DNA from: CAVVAL01 sp963742725
Lineage (GTDB): Bacteria; Actinomycetota; Actinomycetes; Mycobacteriales; Cryptosporangiaceae
Assembly: GCA_963742725.1 (NCBI GenBank)
Contig: CAVUMX010000001.1
Span: 2,418,001-2,482,000, forward strand
Reading direction: 5' to 3'
Length of the DNA stretch: 64,000 nt
The notes under the pieces were generated by a model that saw only the letters and a program-made list of their open reading frames with translations, did not search any database and was not told the DNA's origin. The translations under genes were made by a program, and so were the position numbers. Below, in pieces: positions 7,349 to 16,523 of the stretch. The first letter of the stretch is position 1, and each line of letters opens with the position of its first letter.

Positions 7349-9547
7349 GTGGCGAACCTCGCGCTTTACCGCAAGTACCGGCCCCGCACGTTCGACGAGG
7401 TCATCGGCCAGGAACACGTAACGGCGCCGCTGATCCAGGCGCTGAAGAACGGCAAGCTCAACCACGCCTATCTCTTCTCCGGACCGCGTGGTTGCGGCAA
7501 GACGTCCTCGGCCCGGATCCTCGCCCGCTCGCTGAACTGCGTGAACGGCCCCACGCCGACGCCGTGCGACGAGTGCGAGTCCTGTCGGGCGCTCGCTCCG
7601 GACGGTGCCGGCTCACTCGACGTCATCGAGATCGACGCGGCCTCGCACGGTGGCGTCGACGACGCCCGTGACCTGCGCGAACGTGCGTTCTTCTCGCCCG
7701 TCAGCAGCCGCTACAAGATCTACGTCATCGACGAGGCGCACATGGTCTCGTCGGCCGGCTTCAATGCCCTGCTCAAGCTGGTCGAGGAGCCGCCGGACTT
7801 CGTCAAGTTCGTCTTCGCCACGACCGAGCCGGACAAGGTGCTCCAGACCATCCGGTCCCGGACGCACCACTACCCGTTCCGGCTCCTGCCGCCCGGGGTC
7901 CTGCGCGGCCTGCTCGAGGACGTCTGCGGGCGGGAGGACGTCCAGGTCGAGCCCACGGTGTTCCCGCTGGTCGTGCGGGCCGGCGGCGGGTCCGCCCGTG
8001 ACGCGCTCTCGATCATGGACCAGCTCCTCGCCGGCGCCGGCGAGGGTGGCGTCACCTACGCGACGGCCGTCCGGCTGCTCGGCGTCACCGACGCGGCCCT
8101 GCTCGACGACGCGTGCGACGCGCTCGCCGCCGCCGACGGAGCCGGCCTCTTCCGCACCGTCGACCGGGTCGTCGAAGCCGGCCACGACCCGCGCCGCTTC
8201 GCCACCGACCTGCTCGAACGCCTGCGCGATCTCGTCATCCTCGACAAGGTCCCGGACGCCGCGAGCAAGGGCATCATCGACGCACCCGCCGACCAGCTCG
8301 AACGGATGACCGGCCAGGCGCTCCGGCTCGGCGGGGCGTCGCTGTCCCGCATGGCCGACGTCGTCCACGAGGGCCTCATCCAGATGCGGGGCACCACCTC
8401 GCCCCGGCTGCTGCTGGAACTCGTCTGCGCCCGCATGCTCCTGCCCGGCGCCGAGGACAGCCACGGTGCGCTGCTCCAGCGGCTCGAACGCCTGGAGCGC
8501 CGGTTCGACATCGGCGCGGCCGAGGCACCGCCGGCCGCCCGCGCGCCCGCCGAGGCCCCTGCGCCCGCCGAGGCCCCTGCGCCTGCCGGGACGCCGGACG
8601 CGAACCGAACTATCCGGACTCCCGTCCCTTCAACGGACACCGAATACCCCGATAACCCCGATAGTTCGCAGCCGACCCCGGCGTCCGCCGGCCCGAGCGC
8701 GCGCGCGGCCACGCCGGCTGGCACGAATGCCGCCCCCCAGGGCGGCGGTTCCCCGAGCAGCTCCGCCCCCGGCCCGGCCGGCGCAGCGTCAGGCGGGGCG
8801 GGTGCTGGCTCGGCAGGCCGGGGCGGGGCGAGCGCCAGCGTGGCGGGTTCCGGCTCGGGCGCGGCAGGCTCGGGTGGGGCGAGCGCCAGCGTGGCTGGTT
8901 CCGGCGCGGCTGGGCCCCGCGCGGCAGGTTCCGGCGCGGCAGGTTCCGGCGCGGCCGGTGCGGCGGCGTCGCAGGGTGGGGCGTTGCCACCCCCTCCGAC
9001 CCGCACCGCCGGTGAGGTGGACGCGGCCGCGGTCCGGCGCCTGTGGCCGGAGATCCTGGAGCGGCTCAAGAAGCGGCGCGTCGTGTGGTCGTTGATGCAG
9101 AACGCGACGCCGCGCGAGGTCAACGGGACCGAGCTGATCCTGGCGGTGCAGCACCAGGGACTGGTGCGGCGGTTCGCGGACGATCAGGTCGTGAAGCTGG
9201 TGCAGGAGGCGTTGAACGACGTGCTCGGCGTCCGCTGGACGATCCGGGCGACGGCGGACGGCGGTACGACCGCACCGGCTGCTCCGACTCAGCCCGCATC
9301 GCGGCCGGCCCAGACCCCGCCGGGGGATTCGGCAGCCGGGGACTGGCCCGAGGTACGGCAGGTCGCGCGGGTGTCCGAGCCGGAGCCGGACGGCGATCCG
9401 GGCCCGCCGCCACCGTCCGAGTACGACGGGTTCGACCCCGGTGACGAGCCGATGGACGAGCCCGAGGGCGCGAGTCCGGTCCGGCGGGACAGTGAGGCCG
9501 AGGCGCTCGCGCTGCTCCAGCAGACCCTCGGTGCCCGCAAGTTGTGA
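7349..9547 (+). CDS. dnaX: DNA polymerase III subunit gamma/tau
   Basis: This 732-residue clamp-loader ATPase starts at GTG 7349 behind GAGGGAGG. It opens ALYRKYRPRTFDEVIGQEHV. Walker A is GPRGCGKTSSA (near 45), the zinc module includes CDECESC, the Walker B-type motif is YVIDEAH and the sensor region is TIRSRTHHYPF. Domain III follows to about 370. Residues about 390-550 are a low-complexity Ala/Gly/Ser/Pro linker with tandem repeats. A tau-like C-terminal region starts near DAAAVRRLWPEILERLKKR and ends in an acidic tail. It loads the sliding clamp on DNA. It leads dnaX-ybaB-recR. Confidence 0.96.
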   Translation: MANLALYRKYRPRTFDEVIGQEHVTAPLIQALKNGKLNHAYLFSGPRGCGKTSSARILARSLNCVNGPTPTPCDECESCRALAPDGAGSLDVIEIDAASHGGVDDARDLRERAFFSPVSSRYKIYVIDEAHMVSSAGFNALLKLVEEPPDFVKFVFATTEPDKVLQTIRSRTHHYPFRLLPPGVLRGLLEDVCGREDVQVEPTVFPLVVRAGGGSARDALSIMDQLLAGAGEGGVTYATAVRLLGVTDAALLDDACDALAAADGAGLFRTVDRVVEAGHDPRRFATDLLERLRDLVILDKVPDAASKGIIDAPADQLERMTGQALRLGGASLSRMADVVHEGLIQMRGTTSPRLLLELVCARMLLPGAEDSHGALLQRLERLERRFDIGAAEAPPAARAPAEAPAPAEAPAPAGTPDANRTIRTPVPSTDTEYPDNPDSSQPTPASAGPSARAATPAGTNAAPQGGGSPSSSAPGPAGAASGGAGAGSAGRGGASASVAGSGSGAAGSGGASASVAGSGAAGPRAAGSGAAGSGAAGAAASQGGALPPPPTRTAGEVDAAAVRRLWPEILERLKKRRVVWSLMQNATPREVNGTELILAVQHQGLVRRFADDQVVKLVQEALNDVLGVRWTIRATADGGTTAPAAPTQPASRPAQTPPGDSAAGDWPEVRQVARVSEPEPDGDPGPPPPSEYDGFDPGDEPMDEPEGASPVRRDSEAEALALLQQTLGARKL

Positions 9548-9590
9548 ACAGCTACGCTGAGTCGGCGCAGTCGAACAGAGGGAGTACGTC

Positions 9591-9920
9591 GTGAGGCCCG
9601 GTGGTCAGCCGAACATGCAGCAGCTGATGAAGCAGGCACAGAAGATGCAGCAGCAGATGGCCGCCGCTCAGGCGGAACTGGCTGCTGCCGAGGTCACCGG
9701 CACGGCCGGCGGCGGGCTGGTGACGGCCACGCTGTCCGGGTCCGGCGAGCTCAAGGCGCTCACGATCGACCCGAAGGTCGTCGACCCGGACGATACGGAG
9801 ACCCTCGCCGACCTGGTGGTCGCGGCAGTCCGTGCGGCGAACGACCAGGTCCAGGAGTTGCAGCAGAAGACGATGGGTCCGCTTACCGGTGGCCTCGGCG
9901 GCCTCGGCATGGGGATGTAG
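9591..9920 (+). CDS. YbaB/EbfC-family nucleoid-associated protein
   Basis: This 109-residue protein starts at GTG 9591 with GAGGGAGT upstream. The N-terminal MQQLMKQAQKMQQQMAAAQ helix and the GGLVTATLSGSGELKALTI strand pair are the YbaB fold signature. A Gly/Met-rich tail (GGLGGLGMGM) ends it. The family forms dimers that bind DNA without strong sequence preference. It lies 43 bases after dnaX, and its stop touches the GTG of recR, which is the conserved bacterial arrangement. Confidence 0.93.
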   Translation: MRPGGQPNMQQLMKQAQKMQQQMAAAQAELAAAEVTGTAGGGLVTATLSGSGELKALTIDPKVVDPDDTETLADLVVAAVRAANDQVQELQQKTMGPLTGGLGGLGMGM

Positions 9921-10520
9921 GTGTACGAGGGCGCTGTTCAGGATCTGATCGACGAGCTGGGCAGGCTGCCGGGCGTCGGTCCGAAGAGCGCGCAGCGGAT
10001 CGCGTTCCACATCCTCAACGCCGACACCGCCGACGTGGCCCGGCTGGCGCAGACGCTGCGGCGGGTCAAGGACGAGGTGCGGTTCTGCGCGGTCTGCTTC
10101 AACGTGGCCGAGCAGGAGCAGTGCCGGGTCTGCCGGGACACCCGGCGCACGGACGACGTGATCTGCGTCGTCGAGGAGCCCAAGGACGTCGTCGCGGTCG
10201 AGAAGACGCGCGAGTTCCGGGGCAAGTACCACGTGCTCGGCGGGGCGATCAATCCGCTGGAGGGCATCGGCCCGGACAACCTGCGGATCCGTGAGCTGAT
10301 GGCGCGGCTGGCCGGCGGCACGGTGACCGAGCTGATCCTGGCCACGGACCCGAACACCGAGGGCGAGGCCACGGCGACGTACCTCGCGCTGCTCGTGAAG
10401 CCGATGGGCATCAGGGTCACCCGGCTCGCCAGTGGACTGCCCGTCGGCGGCGACCTCGAGTACGCGGACGAGGTCACCCTGGGCCGCGCGTTCGAAGGCC
10501 GCCGCACGATCGACGTCTAG
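9921..10520 (+). CDS. recR: Recombination mediator protein RecR
   Basis: The 199 residues contain a helix-hairpin-helix (LGRLPGVGPKSAQRIAFHIL), a C4 zinc finger (CAVC ... CRVC), a Toprim domain (CVVEEPKDVVAVE, ATDPNTEGEATATYLA) and a C-terminal Walker-like LASGLPVGGDLEYAD. RecR works with RecO and RecF to load RecA at gapped DNA. The start GTG follows the ybaB stop directly, so the two are coupled. Confidence 0.96.
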   Translation: MYEGAVQDLIDELGRLPGVGPKSAQRIAFHILNADTADVARLAQTLRRVKDEVRFCAVCFNVAEQEQCRVCRDTRRTDDVICVVEEPKDVVAVEKTREFRGKYHVLGGAINPLEGIGPDNLRIRELMARLAGGTVTELILATDPNTEGEATATYLALLVKPMGIRVTRLASGLPVGGDLEYADEVTLGRAFEGRRTIDV

Positions 10521-10543
10521 CAAGGGCCTCCTTCGAAACAGGC

Positions 10544-11632
10544 CTAGGCCCGGTCGAGGAGTTCCACGACCAGGGCGGCCACCTCGTCCGGCCGCCAGGT
10601 CATCGTCGCCTCGCCGACGGTGAGTTCGGCGACCGACCAGCCGGGCACCTCCGCGGGCCAGAACATGGTCCACGTCCACACCTTGTACTCCTCGGCGTGC
10701 GCCAGCGCCGCTTCCTGCAGTTCCGCGTGGCCGGCTTCGAAATAGATCCGGAACGCGTTCGTGTGCGGCGGGTCCGGGTAGACGCGGACGCGGCTCAACG
10801 TCCCGAGCGCGGCGGCCACGTCGCGCGCGTGCTCGACGTACGCCGGGATGCGCGGCAGCACGGTGTCGAGCGCGTGGTGCGCGGACAGCAGCGCGGGGAA
10901 CTGGGTGACCGCCGTGCCGCCGTGGCGGTGTCGCCACCGCCGCGAGGCCTCGACGACGGCCGCCGACCCCGCCAGCGCGGCGCCGGACGTCCCCCCGAGG
11001 CTTTTATAGAAAGAGACGTAGACGCTGTCGGCGAGGCCCGCGATGTCGGCCAGCCCGTGCCCGAGGTGGGGCGCGCTCTCCCACAGCCGGGCGCCGTCGA
11101 AATGGACGGTCGCGTCGCGGTCGCGGGCGGCGGCGCACAGGGCCGTCAGCTCGTCCCAGGTTGGCAGGGTGTGCCCGGCGAGGCGCAGCGGCAGCTCGAC
11201 GGCCAGCGTGCCGACGGGTTCGGGGATCGCGGCGAGGTCGGCCGCCGTCGGCTGCCGCGGTTCGTCGGTGAGCATGAGCGGACGGAGATGGTGCAGCTCC
11301 CACGCCGCCCGTAGCTCGTTCTGTTCGAGGTGCATGAGCGGATGGAGCGCGACGGTGTCCATGCCGGTCTCGTCGGCCCAGACCCGCAGCGCGATCTGCT
11401 GGGCCATCGTGCCGGTCGGGAAGAACGCCGCGGCCTCGGTGCCGAGCAGTCCGGCGACCCGGTGTTCGAGAGATTCGATCAGTTCGCCCTCGGCGTAGAG
11501 GTCGGCCTCGCGGTCGCCGGCGTACTGCGCGAGGTCGGCAAGTATCTCCTGAGGTGCACGTCGCGGATGCCACAGGAGAAAGCGGTCACATTGGCGACGG
11601 ATGGTCGCAATTCGCTCCTGGTCGCTTGTCAC
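10544..11632 (-). CDS. Threonine aldolase / beta-eliminating lyase family PLP enzyme
   Basis: This is a 362-residue fold-type I PLP enzyme. Recognisable parts are FFPTGTMAQQIALRVW (cofactor phosphate region), VHFDGARLWESAPHLG (Asp that binds the pyridine N) and SVYVSFYKSLGGTSGAAL, where the Lys in FYKSLGG forms the Schiff base. The family cleaves L-threonine or related beta-hydroxy amino acids to glycine and an aldehyde. The GTG at 11630-11632 was chosen because the domain starts shortly after. It has no ribosome binding site, but TAGCGT lies seven bases upstream, so leaderless expression is possible. It is convergent with recR. Confidence 0.85.
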   Translation of the reverse strand: MTSDQERIATIRRQCDRFLLWHPRRAPQEILADLAQYAGDREADLYAEGELIESLEHRVAGLLGTEAAAFFPTGTMAQQIALRVWADETGMDTVALHPLMHLEQNELRAAWELHHLRPLMLTDEPRQPTAADLAAIPEPVGTLAVELPLRLAGHTLPTWDELTALCAAARDRDATVHFDGARLWESAPHLGHGLADIAGLADSVYVSFYKSLGGTSGAALAGSAAVVEASRRWRHRHGGTAVTQFPALLSAHHALDTVLPRIPAYVEHARDVAAALGTLSRVRVYPDPPHTNAFRIYFEAGHAELQEAALAHAEEYKVWTWTMFWPAEVPGWSVAELTVGEATMTWRPDEVAALVVELLDRA

Positions 11633-11840
11633 ATTTGCCACGCTAGACCCACTTCTCCAGGCTGCCACGTCTTTGCGTGTACGGCAGATTTCGCCAACAG
11701 CGGCCGTTGCCGAGTCGTGATCGTCTCGCTCCCGAACATCGTTCACGACAGGCGATGCAACGGGGTAGGGTCCGGCCAACAGAGCGGTGTAATGCCCGGT
11801 GAGTGGGGCCGACCGCATGGGACGTTAGGCAGGGAGACAC

Positions 11841-13493
11841 GTGAATCGAGTCCGCAAGGCGATCGTGGTCGCGTCGTGCGCGGCCCTCGCCGCGTCGGTC
11901 GGAGCGTGCGCGGAGAGCAAGCGTGGTGACGGGGCCAGCGGTGGCACCCTCACCTTCGGAGCGGCCGGCGCGCCCAAGAACTTCGACCCCATCTTCAACG
12001 ACGACGGTGAGAGCTTCCGGCCCATCCGTCAGATGTACGAGACGCTGATCGAGCACAAGCCGGGTACCGCCGAGCTTGCTCCGGGCCTGGCCGAGAAGTG
12101 GGAAGTCAGCGCTGACGGCAAGCAGGTGACGTTCAACCTGCGCAAGGGCGTGAAGTTCCACGACGGCACCGACTTCAACGCCGACGCTGTCTGCTTCAAC
12201 ATGGACCGCTGGTTCAACATGAAGGGCAGTGCCGCTCAGAGCCAGATGATCTACTACGCCGACGTCTGGGGCGGCTTCGCCAAGAACGAGGGCGACGCCT
12301 TCGGCCCGCCGCTCTACAAGTCGTGCGAGGCCAGCGACGAGAACACCGCCGTCGTCTCGATCAACGCGAACAAGGGCGCCTTCCCGGCCGCGTTCACGCT
12401 GACGGCCTTCTCGATCTCCAGCCCCGAGGCGCTGAAGAAGTACGACGCCGACAAGGTCACGCAGTCCGGTGACAGCTTCACGTACAACGACTACGCGAAC
12501 CTGCACCCGACCGGCACCGGGCCGTTCAAGTTCCAGAGCTACGACACGGGCGCCCAGGTCATCAACCTGGTCCGCAACGACGACTACTACGGCGACAAGG
12601 CCAAGGTCGAGAAGGTCATCATCCGGACGATCGGTGATGAGGCCGCCCGCAAGCAGGAGCTCGAAGCGGGCAACGTCGACATCATCGACTTCCCGAACCC
12701 GGTCGACTGGGCGGGCCTGAAGCAGAAGGGCTTCAAGGTCGAGGTCCGGCGGGCGTTCAACATCCTGTACCTGGGCATCAACCAGAAGAACAACCCGAAG
12801 CTCAAGGACCCGCGGGTCCGCCAGGCGCTGGCGTACGCCATCAACCGGCAGCAGCTCGTGACGAGCAAGCTCCCCGAGGGCGCGCAGGTCGCCACCCAGT
12901 TCATGCCCGACACGGTCAGCGGTTACGCCGACGACGTCCAGAAGTACGACTACAACGTCGACAAGGCCAAGCAGCTGCTCGCCGAGGCCGGCGCGACCGG
13001 CCTGACGGTCAAGTTCTACTACCCGTCCGAGGTCACCCGGCCGTACATGCCGGACCCGAAGGGCATCTTCACCGCGATCGAGGCCGACCTGAAGGCCGCG
13101 GGCATCAAGGTGGAGCCGGTCGTCAAGCCCTGGAACGGCGGCTACAAGGACGACGTCCAGAAGGCCGGCAAGCACGACATCCACCTGCTCGGCTGGACGG
13201 GTGACTTCAACGACCCGGGCAACTTCGTCGGCACGTTCTTCGGCCGCGAGAAGGCTGAGTTCGGCTTCAACGACCCGGCGCTGTTCACCGCGCTGACCGC
13301 GGCCGACGCCCAGACCGACCCGGACAAGAAGACCGAGGCGTACAAGCAGGTCAACCGGGACATCATGGCCAAGTACCTGCCGGCCATCCCGATCTCGCAC
13401 TCGCCGCCGGCGATGGTCACCGGCCCGAAGGTGGACGGTCTGATCACCAGCCCGCTCACGAACGAGCGGTTTGACACGGTCACCGTGGGATAA
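11841..13493 (+). CDS. Peptide/nickel-type ABC transporter substrate-binding lipoprotein
   Basis: This 550-residue family 5 solute-binding protein starts at GTG 11841 behind AGGGAGAC. The signal peptide ends in a lipobox (SVGAC), so it is a lipid-anchored extracellular receptor. Family landmarks include NFDPIFNDDGESFRPIRQMYETL, FNLRKGVKFHDGTDFNADAVCFN, the GTGPFKF strand and LKDPRVRQALAYAINR. The ligand is probably an oligopeptide or dipeptide but cannot be read. It heads a five-gene importer operon. A strong hairpin separates it from the permease genes. Confidence 0.93.
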   Translation: MNRVRKAIVVASCAALAASVGACAESKRGDGASGGTLTFGAAGAPKNFDPIFNDDGESFRPIRQMYETLIEHKPGTAELAPGLAEKWEVSADGKQVTFNLRKGVKFHDGTDFNADAVCFNMDRWFNMKGSAAQSQMIYYADVWGGFAKNEGDAFGPPLYKSCEASDENTAVVSINANKGAFPAAFTLTAFSISSPEALKKYDADKVTQSGDSFTYNDYANLHPTGTGPFKFQSYDTGAQVINLVRNDDYYGDKAKVEKVIIRTIGDEAARKQELEAGNVDIIDFPNPVDWAGLKQKGFKVEVRRAFNILYLGINQKNNPKLKDPRVRQALAYAINRQQLVTSKLPEGAQVATQFMPDTVSGYADDVQKYDYNVDKAKQLLAEAGATGLTVKFYYPSEVTRPYMPDPKGIFTAIEADLKAAGIKVEPVVKPWNGGYKDDVQKAGKHDIHLLGWTGDFNDPGNFVGTFFGREKAEFGFNDPALFTALTAADAQTDPDKKTEAYKQVNRDIMAKYLPAIPISHSPPAMVTGPKVDGLITSPLTNERFDTVTVG

Positions 13494-13530
13494 GTGATCC
13501 GACGGTCGTAACCTGTAGGTCACACGAGCC

Positions 13531-13566
13531 GGCCCGGGTCAGGCGCCACACGCCCTGACCCGGGCC
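13531..13566 (+). terminator. Intercistronic hairpin after the binding-protein gene
   Basis: Thirteen-base perfect arms (GGCCCGGGTCAGG and complement) flank a 10-base loop in the 95-base gap between receptor and permease. No T-run follows, so it is better seen as a 3'-end stabiliser or partial terminator that allows more receptor than permease to be made. Confidence 0.55.
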
Positions 13567-13588
13567 GCTCCCGGCTCAGCGAGGTTTG

Positions 13589-14593
13589 ATGCTCCGCTTC
13601 ATCGTGCGGCGCCTAATCGGGGTGATACCCACCCTGTTCGTGCTGTCGTTCCTGCTCTTCGGCTGGCTACGCCTCCTACCCGGAGGTCCGGCCGGTGCGC
13701 TCCTCGGCGACAAGGCGACGCCAGAGAAGATCGCGTCGCTCAACAAGGTCCTCGGCCTGGACCAGCCGATCCCGGTCCAGTACGCCAAGTTCCTGGGCCG
13801 GATCCTGACCGGCGACTTCGGCAACTCGCTCTCGAAGTCGCGACCCGTCGTCGAAGAGCTCGCCGAGGCGCTTCCGGCCACGATCGAGCTGTCCGTCGCG
13901 GCGCTGATCTTCGCTGTCGGACTCGGTATCCCGCTCGGCTACCTGGCGGCCCGCCGCCGTGGCGGCTTCTTCGACAACGCCACGATCATCGGCACGCTGG
14001 TGGGCGTCGCGGTGCCGGTGTTCCTCCTCGGCTACCTGCTGAAGAAGTACGTCGCCACCGACCTGGGCCTGTTCGCCACGTCCGGCCGGGTCGACACCGG
14101 GCTCGACGAAACCAACATCACCGGGTTCAAGGTGCTCGACGCGATCCTCACCCAGGAGTGGGACGTGCTCGGCAATGCGCTATCCCACCTGGTGCTGCCA
14201 GCCGTCGTGCTGGGCACGATCCCCCTGGCCGTGATCGTCCGGATCACCCGGGCCTCCGTCCTCGACGTCATGAACGAGGACTACGTCCGCACCGCCGAGG
14301 CGAAGGGCCTCCTCGGCAAGACCGTCCGCAAGCGGCACATCCTGCGCAACGCCCTGCTGCCGGTGTCGACCACGATCGGCCTCCAGACCGGCCTGCTCCT
14401 CGCGGGCGCCGTCCTCACCGAGAAGGTGTTCGTCTGGAACGGCCTCGGATCGCTGCTGGCCGAAGGCATCGAGCGGCGTGACTATCCCCGCCTGCAGGCG
14501 CTGATCCTCGTCGTGGCGTTCGTCTACGTGATCGTCAACCTGCTGGTGGACATCTCCTACGCGATCATCGACCCCCGGGTGCGTGTGCGATGA
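13589..14593 (+). CDS. Peptide ABC transporter permease (DppB type)
   Basis: This 334-residue membrane protein starts at ATG 13589 (a TTG just before it is the alternative). It opens MLRFIVRRLIGVIPTLFVLS, the canonical DppB/OppB first helix. The binding-protein-dependent transport loop DYVRTAEAKGLLGKTVRKRHILRNALLP couples to the ATPases. About six transmembrane helices are apparent. The stop overlaps the next permease start (ATGA). Confidence 0.93.
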   Translation: MLRFIVRRLIGVIPTLFVLSFLLFGWLRLLPGGPAGALLGDKATPEKIASLNKVLGLDQPIPVQYAKFLGRILTGDFGNSLSKSRPVVEELAEALPATIELSVAALIFAVGLGIPLGYLAARRRGGFFDNATIIGTLVGVAVPVFLLGYLLKKYVATDLGLFATSGRVDTGLDETNITGFKVLDAILTQEWDVLGNALSHLVLPAVVLGTIPLAVIVRITRASVLDVMNEDYVRTAEAKGLLGKTVRKRHILRNALLPVSTTIGLQTGLLLAGAVLTEKVFVWNGLGSLLAEGIERRDYPRLQALILVVAFVYVIVNLLVDISYAIIDPRVRVR

Positions 14594-15528
14594 GTATGGC
14601 TACCCGGAAGCGCGACAAGATCGACGCTCTCGTAGCGAGGACCACCGACCAGAGCGGTGGCGGCGTCAGCCTCATCGGCGACGCGTTCCGCCGCTTGGCG
14701 CGGAACCCCGTGGCGATCGCCGGTGCGATCATCGTCCTGCTGTTCATCCTGCTGGCGATCTTCGCGCCGCTGGTCGCGCCGAAGGACCCCACGGTGCGGT
14801 ACCTGATCGACGAGATCCGGCAGAACACGCCGCTCCCGGCGCGCGCCGGCTTCCCGCTCGGTACCGACCAGGAGGGTCGTGACCTGCTGAGCCGGGTCAT
14901 CGCCGGCTCCCGCCAGTCGCTGATCGTCGGCGTCATGGCCACGCTGATCGGGCTCGTCGCCGGCATGATCATCGGCGGTATCGCCGGTGCGGTCGGCGGC
15001 TGGGTGGACACCGTGCTCATGCGCTTCACCGACATCCTGCTCTCGGTGCCGTCGCTGCTGCTCGCGATCTCGATCGCGGCGCTCGCCGAGCGGCCGAGCC
15101 AGTGGACGGTGATCATCGCGGTCGCGATCGTCAGCGTCCCGATCTTCGCCCGACTGCTACGCGGATCGATGCTCGCGCAACGCAGCACCGATCACGTCCT
15201 CGCGGCGAGGGCGCTGGGCGTCAAGCAGCACCAGATCGTGTTCCGGCACATGCTGCCGAACTCGCTGTCGCCGGTGATCGTCCAGGCCACGCTGACGCTG
15301 GCCACCTCGATCATCGACGCCGCGGCACTGTCCTTCCTCGGTCTCGGCGACCCCGACCCGAGCCGCGCCGAATGGGGCGCGATGCTCGGTGAAGGCGCCC
15401 GCGTCTTCTTCGACGTGGCGCCGGCGATGACGCTGTACCCGGGCCTCGCGATCGTCCTGGTGGCGCTCGGCTTCACCCTGCTGGGTGAGTCGCTGCGTGA
15501 GGCCCTCGACCCGAAGAACCGGCGGTAA
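14590..15528 (+). CDS. Peptide ABC transporter permease (DppC type)
   Basis: This is a 312-residue partner permease. After a cytoplasmic lead it has the first helix IAGAIIVLLFILLAIFAPLVAP, the DppC landmark FPLGTDQEGRDLLSRVIAGSRQSL and the coupling loop DHVLAARALGVKQHQIVFRHMLPN. The end (LALGFTLLGESLREALDPKNRR-type segment) is conserved in the family. It forms the translocation channel with the preceding protein and is translationally coupled to it. Confidence 0.94.
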   Translation: MSMATRKRDKIDALVARTTDQSGGGVSLIGDAFRRLARNPVAIAGAIIVLLFILLAIFAPLVAPKDPTVRYLIDEIRQNTPLPARAGFPLGTDQEGRDLLSRVIAGSRQSLIVGVMATLIGLVAGMIIGGIAGAVGGWVDTVLMRFTDILLSVPSLLLAISIAALAERPSQWTVIIAVAIVSVPIFARLLRGSMLAQRSTDHVLAARALGVKQHQIVFRHMLPNSLSPVIVQATLTLATSIIDAAALSFLGLGDPDPSRAEWGAMLGEGARVFFDVAPAMTLYPGLAIVLVALGFTLLGESLREALDPKNRR

Positions 15529-15533
15529 CCGCG

Positions 15534-16523
15534 ATGGCTCTGCTTGACGTACGTGACCTGAAGGTCGTCTTCAACCGGCGTGGCGCCCCGCCGTTCGCGG
15601 CGGTCGACGGCGTGACGTTCTCCGTCGAACCGGGTCAGACGGTCGGCCTGGTCGGCGAGTCCGGCTGCGGCAAGTCGGTGACCTCGCTCGCGATCATGGG
15701 GCTGCTGCCCAAGCGTGGTGTGCAGATCAGCGGCCAGGTGTCGTTCGAGGGCAAGGACCTGCTCCGCCTCTCCGACAAGGAGATGCGGGACCGGCGTGGC
15801 CGCGACATCGGCATGATCTTCCAGGACCCGCTGTCCTCGCTGAACCCGGTCATCCCGATCGGTGTCCAGGTGACGGAGGTGCTGGAGCGGCACCGGAACA
15901 TGAAGGGCGCGGCGGCGAAGAAGGAGGCCGAGGGGCTGCTGAAGTCCGTCGGCATCCCGGACCCGGCCCGCCGGCTCACCGAGTACCCGCACCAGCTGTC
16001 CGGCGGTATGCGGCAGCGTGCGCTGATCGCGATCGCACTGGCGTGCCGACCGCGGCTGCTCATCGCGGACGAGCCGACCACCGCGCTCGACGTGACGATC
16101 CAGGCGCAGATCCTGGCGCTGCTGCGGCGCCTGGTCGAGGAGACAGGTACCGCGCTCATCATGATCACCCACGACCTGGGCGTGGTCGCCGGGCTGTGCG
16201 ACACCGTCAACGTCCTGTACGGCGGCCGGGTGGTGGAGACCACCGACCGGCACCGGCTGTTCGGCGAGCCGCGCCACCCGTACACGCACGGCCTTCTCGG
16301 GTCGGTGCCGCGCCTGGACTCGGACCGGGCCGAGCCGCTGCGCGCGATCCGGGGATCGGTCAACGACAACATCCCGTGGGTGTCCGGATGCGCGTTCGCG
16401 CCCCGGTGCGACCACGCGTTCAACCGATGTGTGGAGGAGACCCCCGCACTGGAGGACGACGGCCGCCGGCTGCTCCGGTGCTTCAATCCGGTCGTCCCCG
16501 CGGAGCAGGGAGTTAGGGCATGA
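15534..16523 (+). CDS. Peptide ABC transporter ATP-binding protein (DppD type)
   Basis: This 329-residue ATPase has Walker A GESGCGKS, Q-loop FQDPLSSLNP, signature LSGGMRQR, Walker B LLIADEPTTALD and switch His in MITHDLGVV. The C-terminal oligopeptide-transporter domain carries the cysteine cluster CAFAPRCDHAFNRC seen in Dpp/Opp ATPases. Six bases separate it from the permease gene, and its end overlaps the second ATPase gene. Confidence 0.95.
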   Translation: MALLDVRDLKVVFNRRGAPPFAAVDGVTFSVEPGQTVGLVGESGCGKSVTSLAIMGLLPKRGVQISGQVSFEGKDLLRLSDKEMRDRRGRDIGMIFQDPLSSLNPVIPIGVQVTEVLERHRNMKGAAAKKEAEGLLKSVGIPDPARRLTEYPHQLSGGMRQRALIAIALACRPRLLIADEPTTALDVTIQAQILALLRRLVEETGTALIMITHDLGVVAGLCDTVNVLYGGRVVETTDRHRLFGEPRHPYTHGLLGSVPRLDSDRAEPLRAIRGSVNDNIPWVSGCAFAPRCDHAFNRCVEETPALEDDGRRLLRCFNPVVPAEQGVRA

